This document shows, piece after piece, positions 23,605 through 31,272 of a stretch of 45,062 nt of DNA. A program made the position numbers and the translations under genes. This DNA is from Frankia sp. QA3 (lineage in GTDB: Bacteria; Actinomycetota; Actinomycetes; Frankiales; Frankiaceae). Numbering within the stretch: the stretch's first letter is position 1; each line of letters opens with the position of its first letter. The stretch lies in contig NZ_CM001489.1 of assembly GCF_000262465.1 (NCBI RefSeq), positions 7,361,585 through 7,406,646 on the forward strand, written 5' to 3'. The notes beneath the pieces were generated by a model. The model ran no database searches. It was given only the letters and a program-made list of their open reading frames with translations, and was not told the origin of the DNA.

Positions 23605-24516
23605 TCAGTAGCTGTGCTCGATCGTCGGGTACCGCCCGTCGCGTACCTCGTCGCGGTAGGTGCGCGCGGCGTCGCCGAGCACGGTGTGCAGGTCGGCGTA
23701 CCGCTTCACGAAGCGGGGGACGTGCCCGCCGCTCAGCCCGGCCATGTCCTGCCAGACCAGCACCTGCGCGTCGCAGTCCGCGCCGGCGCCGATCCCGACC
23801 GTGGCGATGTGCAGCTCCTTGGTGACCCGCGCGGCGAGATCCGCGGGCACCACCTCCAGCACGACCGCGAACGCGCCCGCGGCCTCGATCGCCAGCGCGT
23901 CGGCGAGCAGGACCTCGCCGGCCTCGTCGCGGCCCTGCACCCGGTAGCCGCCCAGGGCGTGGATGCTCTGCGGGGTCAGGCCCAGATGGCCGATCACGGG
24001 GATGCCCGCGCCGACGAGCGCGGCGACCGCCGGGGCGACCCGCGCGCCGCCCTCGAGCTTCACCGCCTGGGCGCCGCCCTCCTTGAGGAACCTGACGGCG
24101 GTCGCGAGCGCCTGCTCCGGGCCGGCCTGGTACGACCCGAACGGCAGGTCGGCGACGACCATCGCGTGCGGCGCGCCGCGCACCACCGCGCGCACGAGCG
24201 GGATCAGCTCGTCGACGGTGACGGGCACGGTCGTGTCGTAGCCGTAGACGACGTTGGCGGCCGAGTCCCCGACAAGCAGGACGGGGATCTCCGCCGCGTC
24301 GAAGACGGTGGCGGTGGTGAAGTCGTAGGCGGTGAGCATCGACCATTTCTCGCCCCGGCTCTTCGCCGCCGCCACGTCGCGGACCGTGAACCGCGACCGG
24401 CGCGGCGGCCGGGTTGCGGCCGGCGCGCCGTAGAGCGTCGCCGCCGTGCCCGGGGAGTCCGCGGGTCGCGGGTGGTCGTCGGGTGTCTGGTTGCGGACAG
24501 TGCCTGACGAATCCAT
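23605..24516 (-). CDS. panB: 3-methyl-2-oxobutanoate hydroxymethyltransferase
   Basis: 303 residues. Catalyses the first committed step to pantothenate, transferring a hydroxymethyl group from methylene-THF to 2-oxoisovalerate. Motifs: AYDFTTATVFDAAEIPVLLV, GDSAANVVYGYDTTVPVT (Mg-binding Asp), VADLPFGSYQ, AVKLEGG, PVIGHLGLTPQ and the end block RFVKRYADL. The 40-residue N-terminal extension is disordered. The start at 24516 is fixed by aggag 6 nt upstream. In mycobacteria panB is also near glnA2-glnE. Confidence 0.95.
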   Translation of the reverse strand: MDSSGTVRNQTPDDHPRPADSPGTAATLYGAPAATRPPRRSRFTVRDVAAAKSRGEKWSMLTAYDFTTATVFDAAEIPVLLVGDSAANVVYGYDTTVPVTVDELIPLVRAVVRGAPHAMVVADLPFGSYQAGPEQALATAVRFLKEGGAQAVKLEGGARVAPAVAALVGAGIPVIGHLGLTPQSIHALGGYRVQGRDEAGEVLLADALAIEAAGAFAVVLEVVPADLAARVTKELHIATVGIGAGADCDAQVLVWQDMAGLSGGHVPRFVKRYADLHTVLGDAARTYRDEVRDGRYPTIEHSY

Positions 24517-24844
24517 GAGCACTCCTGATGCGTCCGTCCGGGCGCTGGGCGTCCCGGCGTGCTCTCCATGCTGCCACGGTCGGGCCCCCGGGCCGAGCGG
24601 ACGAAACCGGTACGAGAAAACCGGTACGACGAAACCGGTACGCGGTGCACACCCGGGCGGAATGGAACCGCCCGCCACGCCGCTGCCATGGCAAACGGAT
24701 GCGTCTGGGCCGAGGGGCACGTATGCTGATCTTGAAATGCGGCAGGAACACACGGCGCGACCAGGTGGCGGGTGGCCTATCCATGCGGATGCATCGGCAC
24801 GGTGGTGACGGGATGGATGGCGGAGCAGACGGAAGGCGCGCCGG
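24517..24844. other. panB-tetR divergent intergenic region
   Basis: 328 bases. It contains the 14-bp iteron array at 24604-24642 and otherwise no gene I can support. ggaagg at 24831-24836 serves the tetR start. Confidence 0.55.
24604..24642. repeat. Three 14-bp iterons between panB and tetR
   Basis: aaaccggtacg recurs at 14-bp spacing (ccggtacg at 24607, 24621 and 24635). Each copy contains the palindrome accggt. Position between a biosynthetic gene and a TetR regulator suggests operators. Confidence 0.7.
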
Positions 24845-25921
24845 ATGACGACTGCGGATGCGCGCCCCCCGCGTCCCCGGCGTCCGGCCGACCGCGTGCC
24901 CTCCGGGGTGAAGGCCGCGCGTTCTCCCGGCCGCCCGCGGGATCCCCGCTGTGACGAGGCGATCCTCGACGCCGCCCTGCACGAGCTGGCCACCGTCGGA
25001 TTCAACGGCCTGTCGATGGAGGCGGTGGCGACCGGTGCGGGCGTCGGCAAGGCCACCGTCTACCGGCGGTGGCCGACGAAGGACGCCCTGATCGTCGACG
25101 CCCTGGACACGCTGGCCGACAGCGTCGACGCCGTCGAGACCGGCTCGCTGCGCGATGACCTCGTGGCCTGGCTCAACGCCCTGCGCCGGCACAACATCCA
25201 GTCGCTGTCCGGGCGCATCCTGCCCAAGCTCGCCGCGGAGCGGTCCACCCACCCGGAGCTGTTCGCCACCTATTCGCAGAAGGTGATCGAGCCGTCCCGG
25301 CAGCGCGCGGCGGATCTGCTGCGCCGGGGCATCGACTCGGGGGAGCTCGCCGCCGACGTCGACGTGGACCTGATCGTCGACATGCTCGTCGGCCCGGTCG
25401 CCTATCGGCAGTACATGAGCGGCAACCGCGAGGTCAGCGGCACCCGGATCGGGAAGATCGTCGACACCGTCCTCGGTGGCATCCGGCGCCGCGACCTCGG
25501 GCTACCGGGAACCGGTGCCGACCCGGATGCCGCCCCGGGCGCCGACGGCCCGGACGGCGACCCGCAGGGTCCGACCCGTCCCGCCGGGCCGGCCTCGGCT
25601 GGCCCCGCGGGTTCGGCCGGCCCCGCGGGTTCGGCCCACCCGGACGCAGCCGGCGGATCGGATCCCGGCGTCTACACCGTCGGCGGCCCGTACACCGTCG
25701 GCGGCCCGTACAGCGTGGGCGGCCCGTACAGCGTGGGCGGCCCGTACAGCGTGGGCGGGCCCTACGGGGTCGGCGGTACACGCGGCCACGGCGGGGCGTA
25801 CCCGACCCGGGCCGTGCGCGAAGTGGCCGGCCGGCATGGCTCGGGCGGGACGCACCGGCTGGCCGGACCGCCCGACCCGGTCGCCACGAACGGGCGCGGC
25901 GCGGCGGACCCGTTACCCTGA
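24845..25921 (+). CDS. TetR-family regulator with Gly/Pro repeat tail
   Basis: 358 residues. A standard TetR DNA-binding domain at about 35-85 (CDEAILDAALHELATVGFNG, helix-turn-helix GVGKATVYRRWPTKDAL) is followed by a ligand domain to about residue 215. About 140 further residues are Gly/Pro/Ala-rich and include six VGGPYT/S hexapeptides (18-bp DNA repeat at 25673-25780). TetR proteins normally end near residue 200-220. The ATG at 24845 has ggaagg 8 nt upstream. It is divergent from panB; the iterons between them could be its operators. Confidence 0.88.
   Translation: MTTADARPPRPRRPADRVPSGVKAARSPGRPRDPRCDEAILDAALHELATVGFNGLSMEAVATGAGVGKATVYRRWPTKDALIVDALDTLADSVDAVETGSLRDDLVAWLNALRRHNIQSLSGRILPKLAAERSTHPELFATYSQKVIEPSRQRAADLLRRGIDSGELAADVDVDLIVDMLVGPVAYRQYMSGNREVSGTRIGKIVDTVLGGIRRRDLGLPGTGADPDAAPGADGPDGDPQGPTRPAGPASAGPAGSAGPAGSAHPDAAGGSDPGVYTVGGPYTVGGPYSVGGPYSVGGPYSVGGPYGVGGTRGHGGAYPTRAVREVAGRHGSGGTHRLAGPPDPVATNGRGAADPLP
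25673..25780 (+). repeat. 18-bp coding tandem repeat, six copies
   Basis: ggcggcccgtacagcgtg units (variants accgtc, agcgtg) encode the VGGPYT/S hexapeptides in the tail of the TetR protein. Confidence 0.9.
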
Positions 25922-25932
25922 GTGTAATTGCG

Positions 25933-25962
25933 TTGGGGCCACTCCGCGGGCGCGAGTAGCAT
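25933..25962 (+). promoter_or_regulatory. Possible thrS promoter
   Basis: TTGGGG (25933-25938), an 18-nt spacer, then TAGCAT (25957-25962). It would give a leader of about 100 nt before thrS. The -35 match is poor. Confidence 0.3.
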
Positions 25963-26069
25963 CGCGATCGGGCCAGGAAGGCCCGCCGTGGGGTCGCCCG
26001 CAGGGCCGGCGACACGTCGTCGGCGCGGCGATCCCCGCGCACGCGTCTTACCGCAACAGGAGACTTTCG

Positions 26070-28046
26070 GTGTCCGACGTCCGCGTTACCGTCCAGCACG
26101 CCCAGCGCAGCGATCCGCGGGTGGTGCCGACCGGGACGACGGCCGCCGAGCTGTTCGCCGACGACCGCGACGTCATCGCCGCCCTGGTCGACGGCCAGCA
26201 GCGTGACCTGGCGCATGTCCTCGACGACGGCGCCGTCGTCGAGCCCATCGCGATCGACTCGCCGGCCGGCCGGGCCATCGTGCGGCACTCCGCGGCGCAC
26301 GTCGTCGCCCAGGCCGTCCAGGAACTCTTTCCGAAGGCCCGCCTCGGTATCGGCCCGCCCATCGACAACGGCTTCTACTACGACTTCGACGTCGAGACGC
26401 CGTTCACCCCGGACGACCTGAAGGCCATCGAAAAGAAGGCGCAGGCCATCATCAAGGCCGGCCAGCGGTTCTCCCGCCGGGTGGTCACCGAGGAGCAGGC
26501 CCGCGCCGAGCTCGCCGCCGAGCCGTACAAGATCGAGCTGATCGGGCTGAAGGCGAGCGCGGGCGACGACGCCGAGGCCAGCGTCGAGGTCGGCGCCGGC
26601 GAGCTGACGATCTACGACAACCTCGACGCGAAGACCGGCGAGCTGTGCTGGAAGGATCTCTGCCGGGGGCCGCACGTGCCGAGCACCCGGTCGATCCCGG
26701 CGTTCGCGATCCTGCGCTCCGCGGCGGCCTACTGGCGGGGCAGCGAGAAGAACCCGCAGCTGCAGCGCATCTACGGGACCGCCTGGGAGTCTCGCGACGC
26801 CCTCAAGGCCTACCAGACCAGGCTCGCCGAGGCGGAGAAGCGCGACCACCGCCGCCTCGGGGCCGAGCTGGACCTGTTCTCCTTCCCGACCGAGATCGGG
26901 CCGGGCCTGGCCGTGTTCCACCCCAAGGGCGGCGCGATCCGCACCGCCATGGAGGACTACGCGCGGCGCCGGCACATCGAGGACGGGTACTCGTTCGTCA
27001 ACACCCCGCACATCACCAAGTCGGACCTGTACGAGATCTCCGGTCACCTGGACTGGTTCGCCGACGGCATGTACCCGCCCATGGAGCTCGACGGCGGCAC
27101 CGACTACTACCTCAAGCCGATGAACTGCCCGATGCACATTCTGATCTACCGGTCGCGCGGCCGGTCGTACCGGGAGCTGCCGCTGCGGCTGTTCGAGTTC
27201 GGCACGGTCTACCGGTACGAGAAGTCCGGGGTGGTGCACGGCCTGACCCGGGTGCGCGGGCTCACCCAGGACGACGCCCACCTGTTCTGCGCCCGCGACC
27301 AGCTCCCCGCCGAGCTCGACAGCGTGCTGACGTTCGTCCTGGGGCTGCTGCGGGACTACGGGCTCAGCGACTTCTACCTGGAGCTGTCGACCAGGCCGGA
27401 GGGCAAGGCCGTCGGCACCGACGCCGAGTGGGAGGAGGCCACCGAGCTGCTGCGCCAGGCCGCGCAGAAGCAGGACCTGGAGCTCGTCATGGACCCGGGC
27501 GGCGGCGCGTTCTACGGCCCCAAGATCTCCGTGCAGGCCCGCGACGCCATCGGCCGGACCTGGCAGCTGTCCACCATCCAGGTCGACTTCCAGCTACCGC
27601 AGCGCTTCGACCTGGAGTACCAGGCCGCGGACGGCACCCGCCAGCGGCCCTTCATGATCCACCGGGCGCTGTTCGGGACCATCGAGCGGTTCCTCGCCAT
27701 CCTGATCGAGCACTACGCCGGGGCGCTGCCGCCGTGGCTGGCTCCGGTCCAGGTGGTCGGCATCCCGATCACCGACGAGCACGTGCCCTACCTCGATGGC
27801 GTCGCGGCGAAGCTGGCCGCCCACGGCATCCGGGTGGAGGTCGACTCCTCCGACGACCGGATGCAGAAGAAGATTCGCACGGCGCAGAGGCAGAAGGTGC
27901 CCTTCATGCTGCTCGCCGGGGACGACGACGTCGCCAAGGGTGCGGTGTCGTTCCGCTTCCGCGACGGCTCCCAGCGCAACGGCGTGCCCGTCGACGACGC
28001 CGTCGCCGAGATCCTCGACGCCGTCAACCGCCGCATCCAGGTCTGA
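26070..28046 (+). CDS. thrS: Threonyl-tRNA synthetase
   Basis: 658 residues, full length. Order of domains: an N-terminal TGS-like part, the editing domain with HSAAH (His73, His77) and GPPIDNGFYYDF, the class II catalytic core with MNCPMHILIYRSRGRSYRE, RLFEFGTVYRYE, VRGLTQDDAHLFC and HRALFGTIERF (Zn ligands Cys/His/His), and the anticodon domain (PVQVVGIPITDEHVPYLDGV to the end). The GTG start is fixed by aggaga 6 nt upstream. Its usual downstream partners (a HIT-family gene and pgsA) are absent here. Confidence 0.97.
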   Translation: MSDVRVTVQHAQRSDPRVVPTGTTAAELFADDRDVIAALVDGQQRDLAHVLDDGAVVEPIAIDSPAGRAIVRHSAAHVVAQAVQELFPKARLGIGPPIDNGFYYDFDVETPFTPDDLKAIEKKAQAIIKAGQRFSRRVVTEEQARAELAAEPYKIELIGLKASAGDDAEASVEVGAGELTIYDNLDAKTGELCWKDLCRGPHVPSTRSIPAFAILRSAAAYWRGSEKNPQLQRIYGTAWESRDALKAYQTRLAEAEKRDHRRLGAELDLFSFPTEIGPGLAVFHPKGGAIRTAMEDYARRRHIEDGYSFVNTPHITKSDLYEISGHLDWFADGMYPPMELDGGTDYYLKPMNCPMHILIYRSRGRSYRELPLRLFEFGTVYRYEKSGVVHGLTRVRGLTQDDAHLFCARDQLPAELDSVLTFVLGLLRDYGLSDFYLELSTRPEGKAVGTDAEWEEATELLRQAAQKQDLELVMDPGGGAFYGPKISVQARDAIGRTWQLSTIQVDFQLPQRFDLEYQAADGTRQRPFMIHRALFGTIERFLAILIEHYAGALPPWLAPVQVVGIPITDEHVPYLDGVAAKLAAHGIRVEVDSSDDRMQKKIRTAQRQKVPFMLLAGDDDVAKGAVSFRFRDGSQRNGVPVDDAVAEILDAVNRRIQV

Positions 28047-28052
28047 CCGGAC

Positions 28053-28088
28053 TCCCTCCACGTCATACCTGTCTGTGACGTGGAGGGA
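28053..28088 (+). terminator. thrS terminator hairpin
   Basis: A perfect 13-bp stem, tccctccacgtca (28053-28065) with tgacgtggaggga (28076-28088), and a 10-nt loop, 7 nt after the thrS stop. No U-tract. Confidence 0.7.
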
Positions 28089-28159
28089 CAGTCGTGTCCC
28101 GATGAGCTCGCCCTCCGGATTCGGTTCCGATGCATGAATCCGCCCCGATACCGACTGGT

Positions 28160-28165
28160 TACACT
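28160..28165 (+). promoter_or_regulatory. Possible -10 box upstream of the HEPN-like/ParA pair
   Basis: TACACT lies 9 nt before the ATG at 28175 and 3 nt before the ATG at 28169. It is the only TANNNT match between the thrS terminator and the pair. No clear -35 box. Confidence 0.35.
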
Positions 28166-28168
28166 CGC

Positions 28169-28449
28169 ATGAAGATGTTGCTGCGAGGGGGCGGGGGAGG
28201 CGGGGCGCTGGATCCGGCATGGCGTAGGCGGGCCGACCCTGGGCGGCCGTCGCCCGTGAGCGTGGCACCGACGCGGAGGTGCTGCACGCGCAGTCGCGTC
28301 AGCTCGCGGCGCTGTACTTCATGGGATACGTCGTCGAGGCTTATGCCAAGGCTCTCGCCTCGGCTCGATCACACCGACAAGGGTGGGAGGCGTGGACATG
28401 CCGAACAGCGGCCAGGAGGCGGCGGATCGGATCCGCGAGGCCGTCCTGA
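28169..28449 (+). pseudogene. Small HEPN-like gene, frameshifted, overlapping the ParA-AAA gene
   Basis: From ATG 28169 one frame reads MKMLLRGGGGGGALDPAWRR. Near 28234-28258 the frame must change, after which another frame reads AAVARERGTDAEVLHAQSRQ then LAALYFMGYVVEAYAKALAS to a stop at 28447-28449. The second segment resembles the helix of HEPN proteins (A-x-Y-x-x-G-Y-x-x-E-x-x-x-K-A-L), though no catalytic R-x4-H is seen. The 3' end overlaps the next gene by 52 nt in a different frame. It is either a decayed gene, a programmed frameshift or a sequencing error. Confidence 0.5.
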
Positions 28450-31064
28450 GCCGGCTGCGCGAGCGTGACCACCTGGCGCAGGTACAGGTGGCGCCGGATC
28501 CGTTTCGTGGCTATCGGATCCGGGTGGTCACCCGGCTTTTCTACGGTCAGATTCTGGCCGAGCGACGTTCGCTTGCGTTCGGCTCGATTCTGCCGGATTC
28601 CGAAATCGCAATCATCGTTCTTCTGACGCCCGATGAGGCGGCTGCATCCGCGGCCGATGGAATGGCTGACCTCCTGCGGCACGAGGCGTTGGAGCTTCCG
28701 CTGTGGCCGGATTCGCTCGCGCGCGGCCAGCAGGAGCCGATCGAGGTCCGCCTACCCTCCCGGTCGGACGACTTTCTCGCCGAGCCGCTGATAGCGACGT
28801 TCTATTCCTTGCGCGGGGGCGTCGGAAGGTCCACGTCGCTCGCCTACACTGCCCTGCTGCTCGCTCGGGAGCACCGGGTCCTCTGCCTCGACATGGATCT
28901 TGAGGCGCCAGGTCTCGCGGCGCTCTTCGACGTCGAGCGGGAAGTGGAGCCTGGACGGGGCATCGTGCCGCTGCTGCTGGAGGCCGAGATCGCCGGGCGT
29001 GCCCCGGACGTCACGCCTCATCTGCTGCGCGTGCACCCCGACCGCGAGCTGTACCTGCTTCCCGCGGGTCATCCGGATGCGAACTACGCTCGCCAGCTCG
29101 CCCAGCTTGACCCGGCGGCATGGTATCGGGAGGAGAACAACCCGCTGCGGGACCTCATCGCCGCCGTAGGCCGCCTGCGGATCGCCCCGCAGATTGTCCT
29201 CATCGACGCCCGGACCGGCATCAGCCCGCTGTCGGCGCCGCTGCTGTTCGACGTCGCCGACATCGCCGTCATCACCTTCTTTCCGCATCCACAGGCGCGG
29301 GTGGGCACGCGGGCGTTGACGCGGGCGCTGCTGGCCGCGAGGTCCGAACGTTCCTATACGCCCGAACCACGGTTTGTCGTCAGTCCGGTGCCAGGCGCGG
29401 GGGCGCCGGAGATCCGTCGCCGCTACGAGGACCGGGCCGCCGACTGGATCGGCGAGTGGCTCGCGCCCGCGGTCGTCGAGGGTGGCCAGGCTGCCTTCGG
29501 GGAGGTCGAGGAGCTCATCCACGTCATCGGCTACAGCGAGGACGTGGCCGGAACCGACAGCGTCGTCACCGAGACCGGGATCGGTGCGTACGCGCCGATC
29601 AGTGAATGGATCAAGGGTTTCGTCCCGGGATCGGCAGCCGAGGAACCGGGTGACCCGGGGGCGTCGGCCGCGCTTGCGCCGACCTCGAAATCCGCCGCCC
29701 TGGCCGAGCTGCGGTTCTCGGCCGGCACCGCAGAGGACCAGTCGGAGGCCGAATTTAAGGAGACGTTCCTCCAGACCGAGACGGTCGGGCGGGCCACCCG
29801 GGCCGACATCCCCCTCATCCTGGGGCGCAAGGGCACCGGCAAGACCGCGCTGTTCCGCCGACTCGCCACCGTGGGCGGGAACCTCGTGGTGACCAGCCCG
29901 CCCCGCCTGCCCATGCGACGGCCATGGATGCCGTCCAGCGAGACATACAAGTCGGTGGGTGCGGCGCTAGCGGCCGGTGGCGACGACTGGCGGGTGGCCT
30001 GGACGTTGCTGATCGGGGTGGCGATCGTGCTCCGCGGTGACGACGCTCTCCCCGTGCCCCCGGCCTTCGGCGAGCTGGCCTGCAACGCGAAGGACGAGCC
30101 CGAGTACACCGCGCTCGACCTGGTCGAGGACGTGCGCAGGATGCTCGCGATCCGGGACGCCGGACTCGTCGGCTGGCAGTGGATCCGCGAGCTGGACGCT
30201 ACGATGCCGCATGACACCCTCCTGCTGTTCGATGGTCTCGACGTCGGTTTCGGTAGCACTCCGGGCGACCTTGAAAGGCGGCGCGACGGCGTCGGCGGCC
30301 TGCTGTCGCTGCTGTCCGAGCGAGCGGACGAACTCGTCAACCTCCGGATGAAGATCCTTCTGCGGGAGGACATCTGGCGCACCGTCCAACTGCCGAACAA
30401 ATCTCATCTCTACGGCCGTTACGTGCGGCTGTCCTGGGCGGACCAGACCGACTACCTCAAGGTTGTGATCAAGCAGGCGCTGCGGGCCGGCGAGGTTGCC
30501 GAGCTCATGCGGCAGAGAATGCCCGACGTCGGGTCGGAGAGGCTCTCGCCGGCCGTGGTCGATTCATGGCCGCAATCCCGGGTGATCGATGCCTGGCGGG
30601 TGCTGGTCGGGGAGCGGATCTCCGGGGGCAAGACAGCCTTCACCTACAACTGGGTGTGGCGCCGACTCGCGGACAGCAACGGCGACCATTCGCCCCGATC
30701 GCTGGTGCGGCTGTTCGATTTCGCGGCTGGCCGGGAGCGTGGCTGGTATTCGGCGTCGCCCTACGAACGCAGCCTCATCCGGCCCCGAGCACTGGTGGAA
30801 TCGCTGGATGACATCAGCGATCAGGAAATCGTCTCGCTGGAGGAGGAGTTCGCCGAGCTCGTCCCACTGTTCGACGCGCTGCGGGCGATCGGGCGCACGC
30901 CGTTTCCGGCCCGTGAGCTGCAGGTGGAGTCGGACGTGGTGGATCTCGGGCTCGAGGTCGGCCTGCTCGGGATCGACTCCGGCTCCCGGGACGAGGCCGA
31001 ACGTTACCGCGTCCCGGAGCTCTACCGGAAGGCGCTGGGGATGGGGCGCAAAGGTCAGGCATGA
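28398..31064 (+). CDS. ParA-like ATPase fused to a second P-loop ATPase
   Basis: 888 residues in three parts. Residues 1-125 are an N-terminal module I do not recognise. Residues about 130-410 form a ParA/MinD-type ATPase: deviant Walker A SLRGGVGRSTSLAY (137-150) with Arg at the position usually occupied by the first Lys or Lys-Thr, and the Walker A' Asp in LCLDMDLEAPGL. Residues about 465-690 carry a separate P-loop, LILGRKGTGKTALFRRL (476-484), and the Walker B-like LLLFDGLDVGF (608-618), with REDIW after it. The rest (690-888) is helical. The architecture resembles the ATPases annotated with a KGGVGR variant loop and Sll1717-type P-loop proteins. Start at 28398: ggagg 7 nt upstream; an in-frame GTG lies at 28383. 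Function unknown; see findings. Confidence 0.85.
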   Translation: MPNSGQEAADRIREAVLSRLRERDHLAQVQVAPDPFRGYRIRVVTRLFYGQILAERRSLAFGSILPDSEIAIIVLLTPDEAAASAADGMADLLRHEALELPLWPDSLARGQQEPIEVRLPSRSDDFLAEPLIATFYSLRGGVGRSTSLAYTALLLAREHRVLCLDMDLEAPGLAALFDVEREVEPGRGIVPLLLEAEIAGRAPDVTPHLLRVHPDRELYLLPAGHPDANYARQLAQLDPAAWYREENNPLRDLIAAVGRLRIAPQIVLIDARTGISPLSAPLLFDVADIAVITFFPHPQARVGTRALTRALLAARSERSYTPEPRFVVSPVPGAGAPEIRRRYEDRAADWIGEWLAPAVVEGGQAAFGEVEELIHVIGYSEDVAGTDSVVTETGIGAYAPISEWIKGFVPGSAAEEPGDPGASAALAPTSKSAALAELRFSAGTAEDQSEAEFKETFLQTETVGRATRADIPLILGRKGTGKTALFRRLATVGGNLVVTSPPRLPMRRPWMPSSETYKSVGAALAAGGDDWRVAWTLLIGVAIVLRGDDALPVPPAFGELACNAKDEPEYTALDLVEDVRRMLAIRDAGLVGWQWIRELDATMPHDTLLLFDGLDVGFGSTPGDLERRRDGVGGLLSLLSERADELVNLRMKILLREDIWRTVQLPNKSHLYGRYVRLSWADQTDYLKVVIKQALRAGEVAELMRQRMPDVGSERLSPAVVDSWPQSRVIDAWRVLVGERISGGKTAFTYNWVWRRLADSNGDHSPRSLVRLFDFAAGRERGWYSASPYERSLIRPRALVESLDDISDQEIVSLEEEFAELVPLFDALRAIGRTPFPARELQVESDVVDLGLEVGLLGIDSGSRDEAERYRVPELYRKALGMGRKGQA

Positions 31065-31272
31065 CAAGCTCCGCGCCGGCATGATCCGCGGTGCGGCCGT
31101 GGGTTGCGGGGTAGACCGTGTGATAGGTGCCGCGAGCAGGACGTGACGCAGCGTTGGCGGTCTGGTTGCCGGTACGCAACATCACGGCGGCGGAGCGGCG
31201 TCCTCGCTATGGTCGGGTCAGGCTGACCGGGCGGCCCGTATGGTCGAGTCCCCACCTCAGCGCGGAGGCACC
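31065..31272. other. Region upstream of glnA2
   Basis: 208 bases. gttgc-cggta-cgcaac inverted repeat at about 31165-31180 and TATGGT at 31208 and 31239 as possible -10 boxes without matching -35 boxes. I see no GlnR-type site here. Confidence 0.35.

Noticed and set aside
25922..26069. T-box riboswitch upstream of thrS
   Set aside because: No T-box core (AGGGTGGnACCGCG-like) or stem I motifs found; actinobacterial T-boxes are mainly at ileS.
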